A DNA stretch of 64,000 nucleotides from Mucilaginibacter sp. (GCA_025352225.1 JANXTT010000138.1:40535-104534); one strand, 5' to 3'. Numbered from the stretch's first letter, positions 52,568 to 63,207 are shown. The notes: generated by a model not told the origin, from the sequence alone. Program-made: numbers and translations.

Positions 52568-54682
52568 TTAAAATCTGATATTCATTCCACCATAATAGTT
52601 GCGCAGCGCGGCCGGGTTGTAATACCGGTAACCAACTTTTGGGGTTAATGCCACGTTAATATCATTGCCTAAACTATACTGTTGGTTTAATAAATTGTCT
52701 GCCCCTGCATATAATTCGATCACGGTTTTACCCATAAAGGGGTGCCGCCAACCCACTTTTGCATTAACTAAATGGTAGGAACTGCTGTACACGGTATTAG
52801 CGTCATTCAACGGGGCTTTGTCGGTATAGTTATATTGTGTAAAAAAGTAATATCCTTTTTGGAAAAGAATATAGATACTCGTAACTGCAGAAATCTTTGG
52901 CACACCAGTTAAATCATTTCCCGAATAATTCTGTGTCGAGTTGCTATAATTTCTAAACTTAAACTGGCTGTAAGTAAAACTTTCATTTAACTGTAAGCCA
53001 TGTATAAACCCTGCTGTTTTTTGTTTAACCAACCATCCTGTAAAAAACAATTCAATACCCGGCTGATTAGTGCCGCCTGCGTTCAAATAAAATATGCTTC
53101 CATCCGGATGTGTTAACGGCACAATTGCGTTATTGAGTCGGTAATAAAACGTCGATACATCTAACAAAAAGCGTTCATTTTTACTTCTAAGCCTAAACCC
53201 AGTTTCATAGTTCCATCCGTCCTGAGCCTGTAGCAAAGGATTAATATTGTGGTCAGTTCCGCGTATTTCCCCCGTGGTAGGAGTAGAATAACCGCGGCTT
53301 ATAGATGCACGCCATATAAAATCATAATCTATCTGGTACGATACCGCCACGCGGGGCATTAGTTGCACATCAAAAGGCCGCTTATTAAACAATGATTGAA
53401 CAAGAGGGTATACATTTAAAAACTGGTATTGATAATTATTTAGGCTCAAAGCCGCCTCTAATTCCCAGCGTTTATAAATATTGGCCTCAAAACGGGTAAA
53501 AACAAAGTTTTGATTTGTATGAATGTAATCTTTAGTTTGGGTTGTATCCATTACACCCTGCTTATTGCCATAGTTACTGATAACGGAATTTGTTTGTTGC
53601 CATTCGCCGCCGGCATTAACTTTCCAAGTTATAGTTTTTGTTGGGATAGCCGAGTATTCAAAATAAGTACGTATCCCAATAGTGCCTTCATTTCGCTGCT
53701 CATAAGTTGTAAAAGATGGATTAGTGAAATTAACATATGTGCCAAATACTGTAAATACATTGTGTAGCCGCTTTGTTAAATTGGCCTCATTAACTAAGCC
53801 TCCAAATAGGATTTTGCTATATACAGCAGTTTTGAGTGCAACAGCTCCCGGTTTTGTTGCGGTAGGTAGCCTGGCATCACGAGGATTAGCTTCTTGCTGG
53901 CCCAAGGTTAAAGCACCTGGTGTTTGGTAAGTTAAGTCGGAAAAAAAGGCAATAGCCTTGATTTTACTCGACGGTGTGTACTTATATTGATCAATAACCT
54001 GTAAATAATGCCTTTGCATAGTGCTGTTATCGCGATAGCCTTTATAATTTTGATATGACTCATTAACGTTGAGCTGGTTTTTATTTGATGTATTTTGGAG
54101 AGATATGTTTTGGTGTATTAAACCATATGACCCTCCGTTCAACCCGGCGGTTATTAAATTACCTTTAATACCTTTATTAACTGGGTTAATTAACATTATT
54201 CCACCCGAATTAGCACCGAATATACTACCATCAGGCCCTTTTAATACTTCAACACCTTGTACGCTGTTTACATCAATCGCGTTCAAATAGGTATTACCAC
54301 TGGCGTCGGTTAATGGTATTTCGTCAAAATAGATCTTTACATCGCGCACTCCAAACGGCGACCGAATCAAACTACCGCGTATGGCTAGCCGATAGCTTCC
54401 GGGAGAGCGTTCTTCCATTCGTACACCCGGAATAGTGTTCATAGCACTAACCAGTGAATTAGTAGGCTGCAAACCGATCTGTTGCGCACTTAAAACACCA
54501 ACAGATGCAGGCAAGTTCAACAAAGGGCGTTCTGAAAGATAGCCGCGTATTATAACTTCGTTTAAATGCTTGGTGCTATCTGCGTTTGTAGTATCACTTT
54601 TTTGTTGAGCGATACTACTGAGCGAAATAAGAAAAAAAAAGATGGTACACCAACTATACTTTTTTTGTTGCATAAAGATCAT
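52568..54682 (-). CDS. TonB-dependent receptor
   Basis: 704 residues. Signal peptide (residues ~4-26, ending SIAQ; the second Met, at 54673, is an alternative start). Plug: NEVIIRGYLSERPLLNLPAS, VSAMNTIPGVRMEERSPGSYRLAIRG, GVEVLKGPDGSIFGANSGG. The beta-barrel closes with RNYYGGMNIRF (terminal Phe). Lacks a CarboxypepD_reg domain, so it resembles classical FecA/BtuB-type transporters of siderophores or cobalamin. No cobalamin riboswitch is visible upstream. Confidence 0.9.
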   Translation of the reverse strand: MIFMQQKKYSWCTIFFFLISLSSIAQQKSDTTNADSTKHLNEVIIRGYLSERPLLNLPASVGVLSAQQIGLQPTNSLVSAMNTIPGVRMEERSPGSYRLAIRGSLIRSPFGVRDVKIYFDEIPLTDASGNTYLNAIDVNSVQGVEVLKGPDGSIFGANSGGIMLINPVNKGIKGNLITAGLNGGSYGLIHQNISLQNTSNKNQLNVNESYQNYKGYRDNSTMQRHYLQVIDQYKYTPSSKIKAIAFFSDLTYQTPGALTLGQQEANPRDARLPTATKPGAVALKTAVYSKILFGGLVNEANLTKRLHNVFTVFGTYVNFTNPSFTTYEQRNEGTIGIRTYFEYSAIPTKTITWKVNAGGEWQQTNSVISNYGNKQGVMDTTQTKDYIHTNQNFVFTRFEANIYKRWELEAALSLNNYQYQFLNVYPLVQSLFNKRPFDVQLMPRVAVSYQIDYDFIWRASISRGYSTPTTGEIRGTDHNINPLLQAQDGWNYETGFRLRSKNERFLLDVSTFYYRLNNAIVPLTHPDGSIFYLNAGGTNQPGIELFFTGWLVKQKTAGFIHGLQLNESFTYSQFKFRNYSNSTQNYSGNDLTGVPKISAVTSIYILFQKGYYFFTQYNYTDKAPLNDANTVYSSSYHLVNAKVGWRHPFMGKTVIELYAGADNLLNQQYSLGNDINVALTPKVGYRYYNPAALRNYYGGMNIRF

Positions 54683-54757
54683 CGCGGCAAATATATGCCT
54701 TAATTTAATGCACTAATATTTTTATGTCTAAGTCTTTATCAATAAATGTAACATATT

Positions 54758-56026
54758 CTATTTTTTCCCAAACAGGTAATTTACACCAAATTGGTAAGAG
54801 ACCTGATTTACGGAATAATTTACATAGTTGTTTATTAAGGGGCTAACTGGTTGAATATATGTGGTATATAGTTCGAGATGTTTATTTATAACCAAACCCG
54901 CCTTAATAGGAACGACCCACCAGACCTTCTGCACTTCTTCTGAATCATTAGTAGTTCTTTTTGTTCCTAAATAAGTTTTAGTGAATATATTTGTAGGATA
55001 GGTGGCCATATCCAGAGATACTCCTGCTCCCAAAAATACTTTTAAATTATCGGTATTGTAAAAATTGTATATAACTTGCGGGGTAAAAGCTGCCATGAGT
55101 TGCTTAATTTTTTGTATGCTGGTGTCCTTAAAAGCACTATAACCCGGATTGCTGCTCGTTATAAATGCGAAGTTATTCGTTGTAAATGCCATTTCGATCC
55201 TGAAAATCAGACGGCCTACATTCGGGTTTGCAAAACTGTCAAATCCAATTGTCAGTAATGGCGAATTTGATGAAGAACTCGTACCAGTGGGAAATGGGCC
55301 ATCGCCATCATAGGTTAAGGTACTTGTATTTAAGCCCGTACCCAAAAAAAGTCTGGATCTACCTGTTTTTTTTAAGTTTTTGACATTTAATTTCTCATCC
55401 TCACCGTTTATTATTGATGTGATTTTAATTAGAGAAGGGTTATTGTAAATCAAATTTTTAATTTGTTTTGTTAACTCACTCGAGCCTAAATTATGTTTTA
55501 ATGCTAGTGCGTTCAATTGGCCATAATAAAGATTTTTTGTTATTAAGTTATTTGCATTATCTGGATCAAGGTATACCCGGTAAATTAATTCCTGGGGTAT
55601 CGGCATATCATTGTCGTTAATAAAGAATCTGTTCTTTATAGCATCATTGTAAGCGTAAAGGGTTACATTTTTGCCTTTTTTAAGTATCTTTAAAAAAACA
55701 GTATCTGTTTTAAAACTCGTATCAACACCCATAGGTATATGGCCCAGATCGACCGCGTCCAAACTTATTTTCAAGACATAGCGCTCGTAATACTCAAAGC
55801 CTTTGACCTCAAAACAACTTATATCATTAGTTCCAAACTGTTGGGATCTATTGGCTAAAGCGTCTTTAAAGCGTATGGTCGTTGGGTTATGCCCCCATTC
55901 TTTATAGTCGATATATCCTTGTAACGTGTCGCCTTTTAAACTAACAACATAACCTTTTTTATAGTTGGATTGTGCAAATGATAACAATGGGATAAAGAAT
56001 AATAAGGTTAGAAGGTGTTTTTTCAT
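54758..56026 (-). CDS. Secreted protein with outer-membrane barrel-like C-terminus, tandem paralog A
   Basis: 422 residues from the ATG at 56026 (the preceding codon is TTG). Signal peptide 1-18 (MKKHLLTLLFFIPLLSFAQ). The N-terminal part has a repeated motif YKKGYVVSLKGDTLQGYIDYKEW with NPTTIRFKDA; the C-terminal half (RSRLFLGTGLNTSTLTYDG, RLIFRIEMAFT, VIYNFYNTDNLKVFLGAGV, QVSYQFGVNYLFGKK) is barrel-like. Family of unknown function in Bacteroidota. 27 bp downstream of a near-identical paralog. Confidence 0.7.
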   Translation of the reverse strand: MKKHLLTLLFFIPLLSFAQSNYKKGYVVSLKGDTLQGYIDYKEWGHNPTTIRFKDALANRSQQFGTNDISCFEVKGFEYYERYVLKISLDAVDLGHIPMGVDTSFKTDTVFLKILKKGKNVTLYAYNDAIKNRFFINDNDMPIPQELIYRVYLDPDNANNLITKNLYYGQLNALALKHNLGSSELTKQIKNLIYNNPSLIKITSIINGEDEKLNVKNLKKTGRSRLFLGTGLNTSTLTYDGDGPFPTGTSSSSNSPLLTIGFDSFANPNVGRLIFRIEMAFTTNNFAFITSSNPGYSAFKDTSIQKIKQLMAAFTPQVIYNFYNTDNLKVFLGAGVSLDMATYPTNIFTKTYLGTKRTTNDSEEVQKVWWVVPIKAGLVINKHLELYTTYIQPVSPLINNYVNYSVNQVSYQFGVNYLFGKK

Positions 56027-56029
56027 CAA
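55979..56029. repeat. 51-bp sequence shared by the two paralogs (copy A)
   Basis: Identical to 57251-57301; it covers the start codon and signal-peptide coding region of paralog A. Confidence 0.85.
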
Positions 56030-56053
56030 ATTAGTTATGTATGCAGAAAACGT

Positions 56054-57298
56054 TTATTTCTTTTTCCCTAACAGGAAATTAACTCCAAATTGGTAAGTGG
56101 CTTGTTCAATGTGGTAGGTTATTAAATCAGTCATCATATTGCCAAATGGTTTAATATAGGTGGTATATAATTCGAAGTGTTTATTTAATACAATACCCGC
56201 CTTAATAGGTGCTGCAGCCCAGAAATTCTGAGTTACTCCGAAATTATGGATAGTTTGTGTTGTGCTTAAATTAGTTATAGTTAAATCATTTGTAGGATAG
56301 GTGGATAAATTCAAAGATAATCCTGCACCTAAAAAAACTTTCAAATTATCTGTATTGTAAAAATTATAAATAAGCTGTGCTATAATGGCTGCATTGAACT
56401 TTGTTATTTCTTGAATCCTTGTATTTGTGCTATTTGCAAATGTAAAGTCGTCCCTTGTAAATGCCATTTCGACCCTAAAGAGCAGGCGACCTACATTCGG
56501 GTTCGTAAAACTGTCAAATCCGAATGTTAGTAATGGCGAATTTGATGAAGAGCTCGAACCATTTGGAAATGGACCGTTGCCAACATATGTTAAGGTGCTT
56601 GTATTTAAGCCAGTTCCAACAAAATATCTATTTCGGCCGATGTTTTTTAATTTTTTTTTCATATTCGATCCCTCACCGTTTACCATGGCTATGAACCGAA
56701 CCAGCTCAGGTTCACGATAGGACAAATATTTGGTCTGGTGTATTAATCCTTTCGGGTCTGGGCTTTGCTTTATTGCCAATGCGTTCAACTGACGATAATA
56801 AATATTTTCTGCTATTAACTCATTCCCCTTATTTGAATCAAGGTGTACCCTATAGATCAATTCCTGGGGTACCAGTATGTCATGTTCTTTAATAAAGAAC
56901 CGATTTTTTATAGCATCATTGAAAGCGTAAAGGGTAACATGTTTTCCTTTTTCAAGTATCTTTAAAAATACGGTGTCTGTTCTTGAACTCGTATCAATAC
57001 CATTGGGTGCATTTGCAAGGTCAACAGCATCGGTACTTATTTTCAATGAATAACGCTCGTAATATTCAAGGCCGCTGATCTCAAAATAATTAATATCGTT
57101 AGTACCCAACTGCCGTGGCTTATTGTTCAAGGCATCTTTAAAATGTATGTTCCTGGGGTTGTGCTCCCATTCTTTATAGTCAATATATCCTCGCAAGGTG
57201 TCGCCTTTTAAATTAACAACGTACCCTTTTTTATAGTTGGATTGAGCTATTGATAACAATGGGATAAAGAATAATAAGGTTAGAAGGTGTTTTTTCAT
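56054..57298 (-). CDS. Secreted protein with outer-membrane barrel-like C-terminus, tandem paralog B
   Basis: 414 residues from the ATG at 57298. Same architecture as paralog A: signal peptide MKKHLLTLLFFIPLLSIAQ, YKKGYVVNLKGDTLRGYIDY, KPRQLGTNDINYFEISG, barrel closing YQFGVNFLLGKK. The two chains are clearly homologous over the whole length but have diverged, whereas the 51 bp at the start codon are identical, pointing to duplication with gene conversion. Unknown function. Confidence 0.7.
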   Translation of the reverse strand: MKKHLLTLLFFIPLLSIAQSNYKKGYVVNLKGDTLRGYIDYKEWEHNPRNIHFKDALNNKPRQLGTNDINYFEISGLEYYERYSLKISTDAVDLANAPNGIDTSSRTDTVFLKILEKGKHVTLYAFNDAIKNRFFIKEHDILVPQELIYRVHLDSNKGNELIAENIYYRQLNALAIKQSPDPKGLIHQTKYLSYREPELVRFIAMVNGEGSNMKKKLKNIGRNRYFVGTGLNTSTLTYVGNGPFPNGSSSSSNSPLLTFGFDSFTNPNVGRLLFRVEMAFTRDDFTFANSTNTRIQEITKFNAAIIAQLIYNFYNTDNLKVFLGAGLSLNLSTYPTNDLTITNLSTTQTIHNFGVTQNFWAAAPIKAGIVLNKHFELYTTYIKPFGNMMTDLITYHIEQATYQFGVNFLLGKKK

Positions 57299-57301
57299 CA
57301 A
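57251..57301. repeat. 51-bp sequence shared by the two paralogs (copy B)
   Basis: Identical to 55979-56029, covering the signal-peptide region of paralog B. Confidence 0.85.
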
Positions 57302-57507
57302 TAGGGGGCTATGTTATTCGCAAAGGTACATTATTTTGCTAGTCGAGCGTATTGTACGAGTATTGCTTAAAAGTGATATTAGCTTAACAATAATGCTGCA
57401 ATGGAAGTAACTTATAAACCGTTATCTCGCCATATGCCTCGCTGGTAGACATTCAAAAGGATGTTTCAACTTAATCGCCTGAAGCTATAAATTGGTATGA
57501 GGCTCTT

Positions 57508-59205
57508 CTAATTGCTATTTATGGAGACGCCGTTATTGATCATCGGATCTCCAGAATCTGTCCATGTGGGAGGATTCATTTTCAGTCCGGTAATTTTTAT
57601 GGTATACGCAACATCACACGGAGCAGTGGCAGGTAAATTTACCGTTAAACCTGCCGGGCTTTGGGTAAAGCTAAGTTCACCATTTGAGCCAAGCATTGTT
57701 ACTGAAGTGATTTTTCCAGAAGTGGAGTTACCCTGTGCCAGTGAAGTGATAAGTGCCGAAGAGCCGGGCCATTTACCTAAAATAATAGCATAAAGCGCAT
57801 CGCCTTTAACTGTAAACCGAATTTTTAACGCCTCGGGGCCCCCTTCTCCAAATTTGGTCCAATTATGCGAATCATAAATAGCCTCACCATTTACAGCCAG
57901 CCATTTACCTATACCAAGCAAAGTTTCCTGCTGTTCTTTAGGAAACGTACCATCTGATTTAGGTGAAAGATTGAGCAATAGCGTGCCGTTTTTACTAACA
58001 ATATCAACTAATGTATTAATTACCGACGCGGCACTTCCTACTCGCATTTCTGTTGTATATCCCCAGGTAGTGCCTATTTTGCTATCTACCTGCCACTCTC
58101 CGGTACGTATGCCTGGTGGGATATGTCCTTCAAAGTCGAGAATAGAGCCTATAGTTTGGGTGTTGGTGCCACTAGGCGCGTATGCGGCTTTCTTGGTGCT
58201 TAAAGACACCTCTTTGCCCCATTGTTTAGCACGGTTGTAATAATAGGCAGCTATGTTTAATTTTAAAGGATCAAGGTAACGTTGGTCAACGCCGTTGTCA
58301 AACCATAGCATATCAGGTTGATATTTATCTATTAGTTCAACATTTCGCTCGAACCAGTTTACCAGAAATTTTTGGCATGCCTTATCACTGCGGTCGGCAA
58401 CGTTATAAAAATCGGCCCAGTTCGGGTCAAAAAGATCAACTTTCTCTGCTCTGAGCCGATCTAATAACGCTGCGGGTGGATTAATAAATTGAAAGTTTTC
58501 AATCCCATGGTTGGATACGCCAAATTTTAAACCCTGCTTACGTACAGCTTTACACAGGTCGCCAATCAAATCGCGCTTTGGCCCCATTTGTTTGGCATTA
58601 AATGGAGTAACTTTGCTATCCCACATGGCAAAATTTTCATGATGTTCGGCTGTTGGTATCACAAACTTAGCACCTGATTTTCTGAATAACTCCGCCCATG
58701 CATCCGGATCAAATTTATCCTGAGTAAAGAGCGGGATAAAATCTTTATAACCAAACTTATCTGGCGAACCAAAGTGTTCATTGTGCCATGCTGCAATTTC
58801 TGGGTTGCCATACATGTGTTTTTCGTACCATTCACTTTTATGTGCCGGAACCGAAAAAAGCCCCCAATGCATAAATAATCCAAATTTGGCTCCGATAAAC
58901 CATTTGGGTACCTTATAATTGGCTTTAAGTGATTCCCAGGTTGGTTGAAACGGGCCGGAGGGGAGCGTAGTATGGATCTGTTTTACTGCTCCTTCAACCA
59001 CTTTGAGGGTAGTTTCGGGTGCCATGTCAAAACCCTGAGAATTTCCAGCTTCTCCAATGGTGCCATCCATTTGTTTGTATGTTGAAGATTTAGAAGGAAC
59101 TGTATCTTTTGAAGAGGTTTTAGTTTGAGCTATTGCTGTTTCCAATAAATTTATGTTAATAAAGATAAAGGCACTCAGCATCACGTTGAAAAGTCGTTTA
59201 TTCAT
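57508..59205 (-). CDS. Alpha-L-fucosidase, GH29
   Basis: 565 residues from the ATG at 59205 (MNKRLFNVMLSAF); an upstream ATG at 59220 is also possible. Signal peptide ends near LLETAIAQ. The GH29 catalytic core: KWFIGAKFGLFMHWGLFSV, HHENFAMWDSK, KFGVSNHGIEN, nucleophile Asp in DMLWFDNGVDQRY, and the LLLNLSPKSDGTFP segment. The C-terminal ~110 residues are a beta domain typical of GH29. It removes terminal alpha-L-fucose from glycans in the periplasm or outside. No SusCD pair is adjacent. Confidence 0.93.
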   Translation of the reverse strand: MNKRLFNVMLSAFIFININLLETAIAQTKTSSKDTVPSKSSTYKQMDGTIGEAGNSQGFDMAPETTLKVVEGAVKQIHTTLPSGPFQPTWESLKANYKVPKWFIGAKFGLFMHWGLFSVPAHKSEWYEKHMYGNPEIAAWHNEHFGSPDKFGYKDFIPLFTQDKFDPDAWAELFRKSGAKFVIPTAEHHENFAMWDSKVTPFNAKQMGPKRDLIGDLCKAVRKQGLKFGVSNHGIENFQFINPPAALLDRLRAEKVDLFDPNWADFYNVADRSDKACQKFLVNWFERNVELIDKYQPDMLWFDNGVDQRYLDPLKLNIAAYYYNRAKQWGKEVSLSTKKAAYAPSGTNTQTIGSILDFEGHIPPGIRTGEWQVDSKIGTTWGYTTEMRVGSAASVINTLVDIVSKNGTLLLNLSPKSDGTFPKEQQETLLGIGKWLAVNGEAIYDSHNWTKFGEGGPEALKIRFTVKGDALYAIILGKWPGSSALITSLAQGNSTSGKITSVTMLGSNGELSFTQSPAGLTVNLPATAPCDVAYTIKITGLKMNPPTWTDSGDPMINNGVSINSN

Positions 59206-59469
59206 AATACGATATGACATTTACATCATGTTTGATGTAATGTAATTTATAATTTGAATAAAATTAAACATATAAATCTAACCTTCAATACGCGGAGCAT
59301 TTAACCAGCCTTATTCACAAAAATGTTACCAAAATATGATTCTCAAGCTGATAGGTTAGAAATGAGCGAGCGCGCATAAAATTATGCTTTAACTAAAAAA
59401 AGTGCTGATAATATCGTTTGGGATTAAGTTATAGGAGTCTTTACTAAGTATACTTTTGTTTGCACGTAA

Positions 59470-60165
59470 TTAGCTCTCCAGGTTCATGTCATTTTGGAAT
59501 ATTTTGAAGTATTTCCGTTTATCAAATTTATATAGTTTAGCCGCGCGGTATGATACTCCTTTTTGTTTTTCATCAAGCTCCTTTAAAAAACCATAGCTGA
59601 TCATTTTTTTACGAAAATTGCGCTTGTCAAGCTTTTTATTTAAAATAGCTTCGTAAAGCAATTGGAGTTGGGTAAGCGTAAATTTTTCAGGTAATAATTC
59701 AAAAGCTATCGGTTGATAGCTTAACCTTCTTCTCAATTTTTGGATACTGGTTTCAAATATCTCGTTATGATCAAACCCGAGTTTAGGGAGCGTATTAACC
59801 GGGTGCCATGACGTTTTTTTAGCATATTGGGTTATTGGTTTAACTTCCTTATGGCCAAGTATTCTAATAAGGGCATAGTACGCTACCGTAATTACACGCC
59901 CAAGCGGATGGCGTTTTACTTCGCCAAAAGTATGAAATTGTTCCATATGCATATCCCTCAAATTGGTTAATTCATATAAAATGCGTGTAGCTGCATCTTC
60001 TATGCTTTCATCGTTTTCAACCAAATTACCAGGCAGGGCCCACCAATCTTTAAATGGGTCCTCGTTACGTTCAATTAATAAAACTTTCAGCTCGCCTGCG
60101 TCAAATCCAAAAATTACGCAATCAATAGAAAATGCGGAGTCAAATTTAGGTAAGCCTGTTTCCAA
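59470..60165 (-). CDS. Nudix-fold transcriptional regulator (NrtR/AraR-like), degenerate Nudix box
   Basis: 231 residues from a TTG start at 60165 (ETGLPKFDSAFSIDCVIFGF); the in-frame stop just upstream (60181-60183) leaves no ATG option. N-terminal Nudix-like domain with LPGNLVENDESIEDAATRI: the canonical RE-x-x-EE is changed to R-I-L-Y-E-L, so the catalytic Glu pattern is broken. C-terminal residues ~150-231 form a winged-helix domain (PEKFTLTQLQLLYEAILNK, KLDKRNFRKKMISYGFLKE). This layout is that of NrtR/AraR-type sensors of sugar or NAD metabolites. It is divergent from pfkA. Confidence 0.82.
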   Translation of the reverse strand: METGLPKFDSAFSIDCVIFGFDAGELKVLLIERNEDPFKDWWALPGNLVENDESIEDAATRILYELTNLRDMHMEQFHTFGEVKRHPLGRVITVAYYALIRILGHKEVKPITQYAKKTSWHPVNTLPKLGFDHNEIFETSIQKLRRRLSYQPIAFELLPEKFTLTQLQLLYEAILNKKLDKRNFRKKMISYGFLKELDEKQKGVSYRAAKLYKFDKRKYFKIFQNDMNLES

Positions 60166-60231
60166 ACGGTTTGTGTTTAATTAAAAAAATAAATATAGGC
60201 GTTAGTTCTATACAAAAAAAATAAAAAATAA

Positions 60232-60264
60232 TTTACATAGTGTAAAAAATACACATTATATTTG
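60232..60264. promoter_or_regulatory. pfkA promoter with overlapping palindromic operator candidate
   Basis: -7 box TATATTTG (60257-60264), 27 bp before the pfkA ATG, with a TTTA at 60232-60235 as poor -33. Between and around them are the inverted repeats TTTACA-tag-TGTAAA (60232-60246) and TAGTGTA-N5-TACACAT (60238-60256). A regulator bound here would block the -7 box. Confidence 0.5.
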
Positions 60265-60291
60265 CGGATTCATATCCAACCCAATTTTATC

Positions 60292-61272
60292 ATGCAAAAC
60301 ATCCGGAAAATTGCTGTTTTAACTTCAGGAGGCGATGCCCCGGGAATGAACCCTTGCATTCGGGCCGTTGTACGTACGGCTATATACAATAACAAAGAAG
60401 TTATTGGAGTTAGAAAAGGATATCAGGGGTTAATTGATAACGACATGTATGATATGCATACCCGGTCTGTGAGCAATATTTTACATTTGGGGGGCACTAT
60501 ACTTAAAACCGCGCGTTGTATGCCATTTAAAACCGACGAGGGGCAGGAAATAGCATACCGTAATTTAAAAGAAAAAGAAGTTGACGCGCTTGTAGTGATT
60601 GGTGGTGATGGTACTTTTACCGGTGCACTCCGGTTTTCAAAAAGATACCCTGATATTGCGGTAATGGGTATACCCGGTACCATTGATAATGACCTATATG
60701 GTTCGGATTTTACATTGGGTTTTGATACTGCAACCAATACAGTTATTGAAGCTATAGATAAGATAAGAGATACGGCAGATTCGCACGACAGGCTTTTTTT
60801 TATTGAAGTAATGGGCCGCGATTCTGGTTGTATTGCATTAAGGGCCGGTATTGCAGGTGGTGCAGAGGCTATTATGCTCCCCGAAACCGAAACAGCATTG
60901 GATGATTTGATCTATAGCCTGGAAAGTTCACCAAACAAATCATCGAGTATTGTAATTGTTGCCGAAGGCGATAAGCATGGTGGGGCATATGATATTTCAA
61001 AAATCGTTAAGGATAGGATCAAGTCATATCATACTAAAGTTACTATATTAGGGCACTTACAGCGCGGCGGCAGCCCAAGTAGCTTTGATCGCATACTGGG
61101 TAGCAGGCTTGGTTATGCTGCTGTAAACGCGTTATTAAAAGGCGAAAGTCAAAAAATGGTTGGATTAAGAGGCAATTCAATAAGTTTAACCAGCATTGAA
61201 GAAGCTTTAAATAACCATGAATATAAACTAGAGGATGACTTATTGGAAATGGTAAAGGTATTATCTATTTAA
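60292..61272 (+). CDS. pfkA: 6-phosphofructokinase
   Basis: 326 residues from the ATG at 60292 (MQNIRKIAVLTSGGDAPGMN); an upstream in-frame TTG at 60262 falls in the promoter. ATP-site GGDGTF, FBP-site PGTIDND, GFDTATNTV and MGRDSG are all visible. Length is normal for PFK type A (about 320). It makes fructose-1,6-bisphosphate. It heads an operon: 4-bp gap to the BadF-type kinase, then gap. Confidence 0.95.
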   Translation: MQNIRKIAVLTSGGDAPGMNPCIRAVVRTAIYNNKEVIGVRKGYQGLIDNDMYDMHTRSVSNILHLGGTILKTARCMPFKTDEGQEIAYRNLKEKEVDALVVIGGDGTFTGALRFSKRYPDIAVMGIPGTIDNDLYGSDFTLGFDTATNTVIEAIDKIRDTADSHDRLFFIEVMGRDSGCIALRAGIAGGAEAIMLPETETALDDLIYSLESSPNKSSSIVIVAEGDKHGGAYDISKIVKDRIKSYHTKVTILGHLQRGGSPSSFDRILGSRLGYAAVNALLKGESQKMVGLRGNSISLTSIEEALNNHEYKLEDDLLEMVKVLSI

Positions 61273-61276
61273 ATTA

Positions 61277-62125
61277 ATGATAGCAGTTGTTTACAGCGGT
61301 TCAAACTATGCGGAATGGCGCCTAGCTATAAAAGATAAAACGATAGCTACGTTTAAAACGCAGGGAATTAATCCGTATTTACACGACGAAAAATTTATTA
61401 TTCAGCTCCTGAATAAAAATATAAACCTTATACACCATGCCGAAGAAATAAAAAAGATCTATTTCTTTACGGCTGGAGCATCTTCTATCACAAGACGCGA
61501 AAAGGTTGCTAATGCTTTATCCTCGTTTTTTAAAAACGCCCGTGTTTTGGTAGAACATGATGTACTTGGAGCAGCAATTGCCTCATGTAAAGAAAAAAAA
61601 GGTATTATTTGCGTATTAGGGAGTGGCTCAAACGCTGCATTTTACGATGGTAAAAAAATTAAACCCAACAACTATGGAATGGGTTATATTTTGGCCGACG
61701 AGGGCTCGGCAAACTGGTTGGGTAAGATGCTACTGAAAAATTACATGAACGAAACACTTCCCGAAAAAATAAACAAGAAATTTGCTAAACGATACGATTA
61801 TGATCGTAAACAAATTTTGGAGAAAGTATATCGCCAACCTCAGCCTGCTTTATTTTTAAGCTCATTTACAGATTTTTTTATAGAAAACCGTGATGATGCC
61901 TATATCAAGGCCCTTATTAAAAGTGGCTTTAATAAATTTATAACAACGTACGTTACAGATCTGTTAAATGAAGATCCGAAAACTCCGGTATTTTTTGTAG
62001 GATCAGTAGCCGCTGCATTTCAGGATTATTTGCACGAAACTGCAGCCGAATCAAACATCAATATTTCTAACATTATAAAAGAACCAATTAATAATTTATT
62101 AAACTACTATTCAAGTAAAAATTAA
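61277..62125 (+). CDS. BadF/BadG-type ATPase, N-acetylglucosamine kinase-like
   Basis: 282 residues. ASKHA-fold features: phosphate 1 segment YSGSNYAEWRL near the start, connect region FTAGAS, phosphate 2 segment ICVLGSGSNAAFYDGK, GMGYILADEGSANWLG (conserved in NAGK), and late FVGSVAAAF. Related enzymes phosphorylate N-acetylglucosamine or other sugars in the cytoplasm. Its position between pfkA and gap on one transcript suggests a sugar kinase feeding glycolysis. The exact sugar is unproven. Confidence 0.85.
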   Translation: MIAVVYSGSNYAEWRLAIKDKTIATFKTQGINPYLHDEKFIIQLLNKNINLIHHAEEIKKIYFFTAGASSITRREKVANALSSFFKNARVLVEHDVLGAAIASCKEKKGIICVLGSGSNAAFYDGKKIKPNNYGMGYILADEGSANWLGKMLLKNYMNETLPEKINKKFAKRYDYDRKQILEKVYRQPQPALFLSSFTDFFIENRDDAYIKALIKSGFNKFITTYVTDLLNEDPKTPVFFVGSVAAAFQDYLHETAAESNINISNIIKEPINNLLNYYSSKN

Positions 62126-63130
<1,005 letters not shown>

Positions 63131-63145
63131 GTTCGATAAAAAATC

Positions 63146-63183
63146 AAAAGCCCGGCTGAAAAATTTTCAGCCGGGCTTTTTTG
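63146..63183 (+). terminator. Rho-independent terminator after gapA
   Basis: Stem AAAAGCCCGGCTGA / TCAGCCGGGCTTTT flanked by a T-run, 15 bp after the gapA stop codon. It lies just before the convergent dnaK stop codon, so it may act both ways. Confidence 0.92.
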
Positions 63184-63207
63184 TATCCCTTAATAAGGGA
63201 GGGTGTA

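Noticed and set aside
52500..54757. Cobalamin riboswitch controlling the receptor
   Set aside because: The 75-bp region upstream of the receptor is too short and lacks the B12-box pattern.
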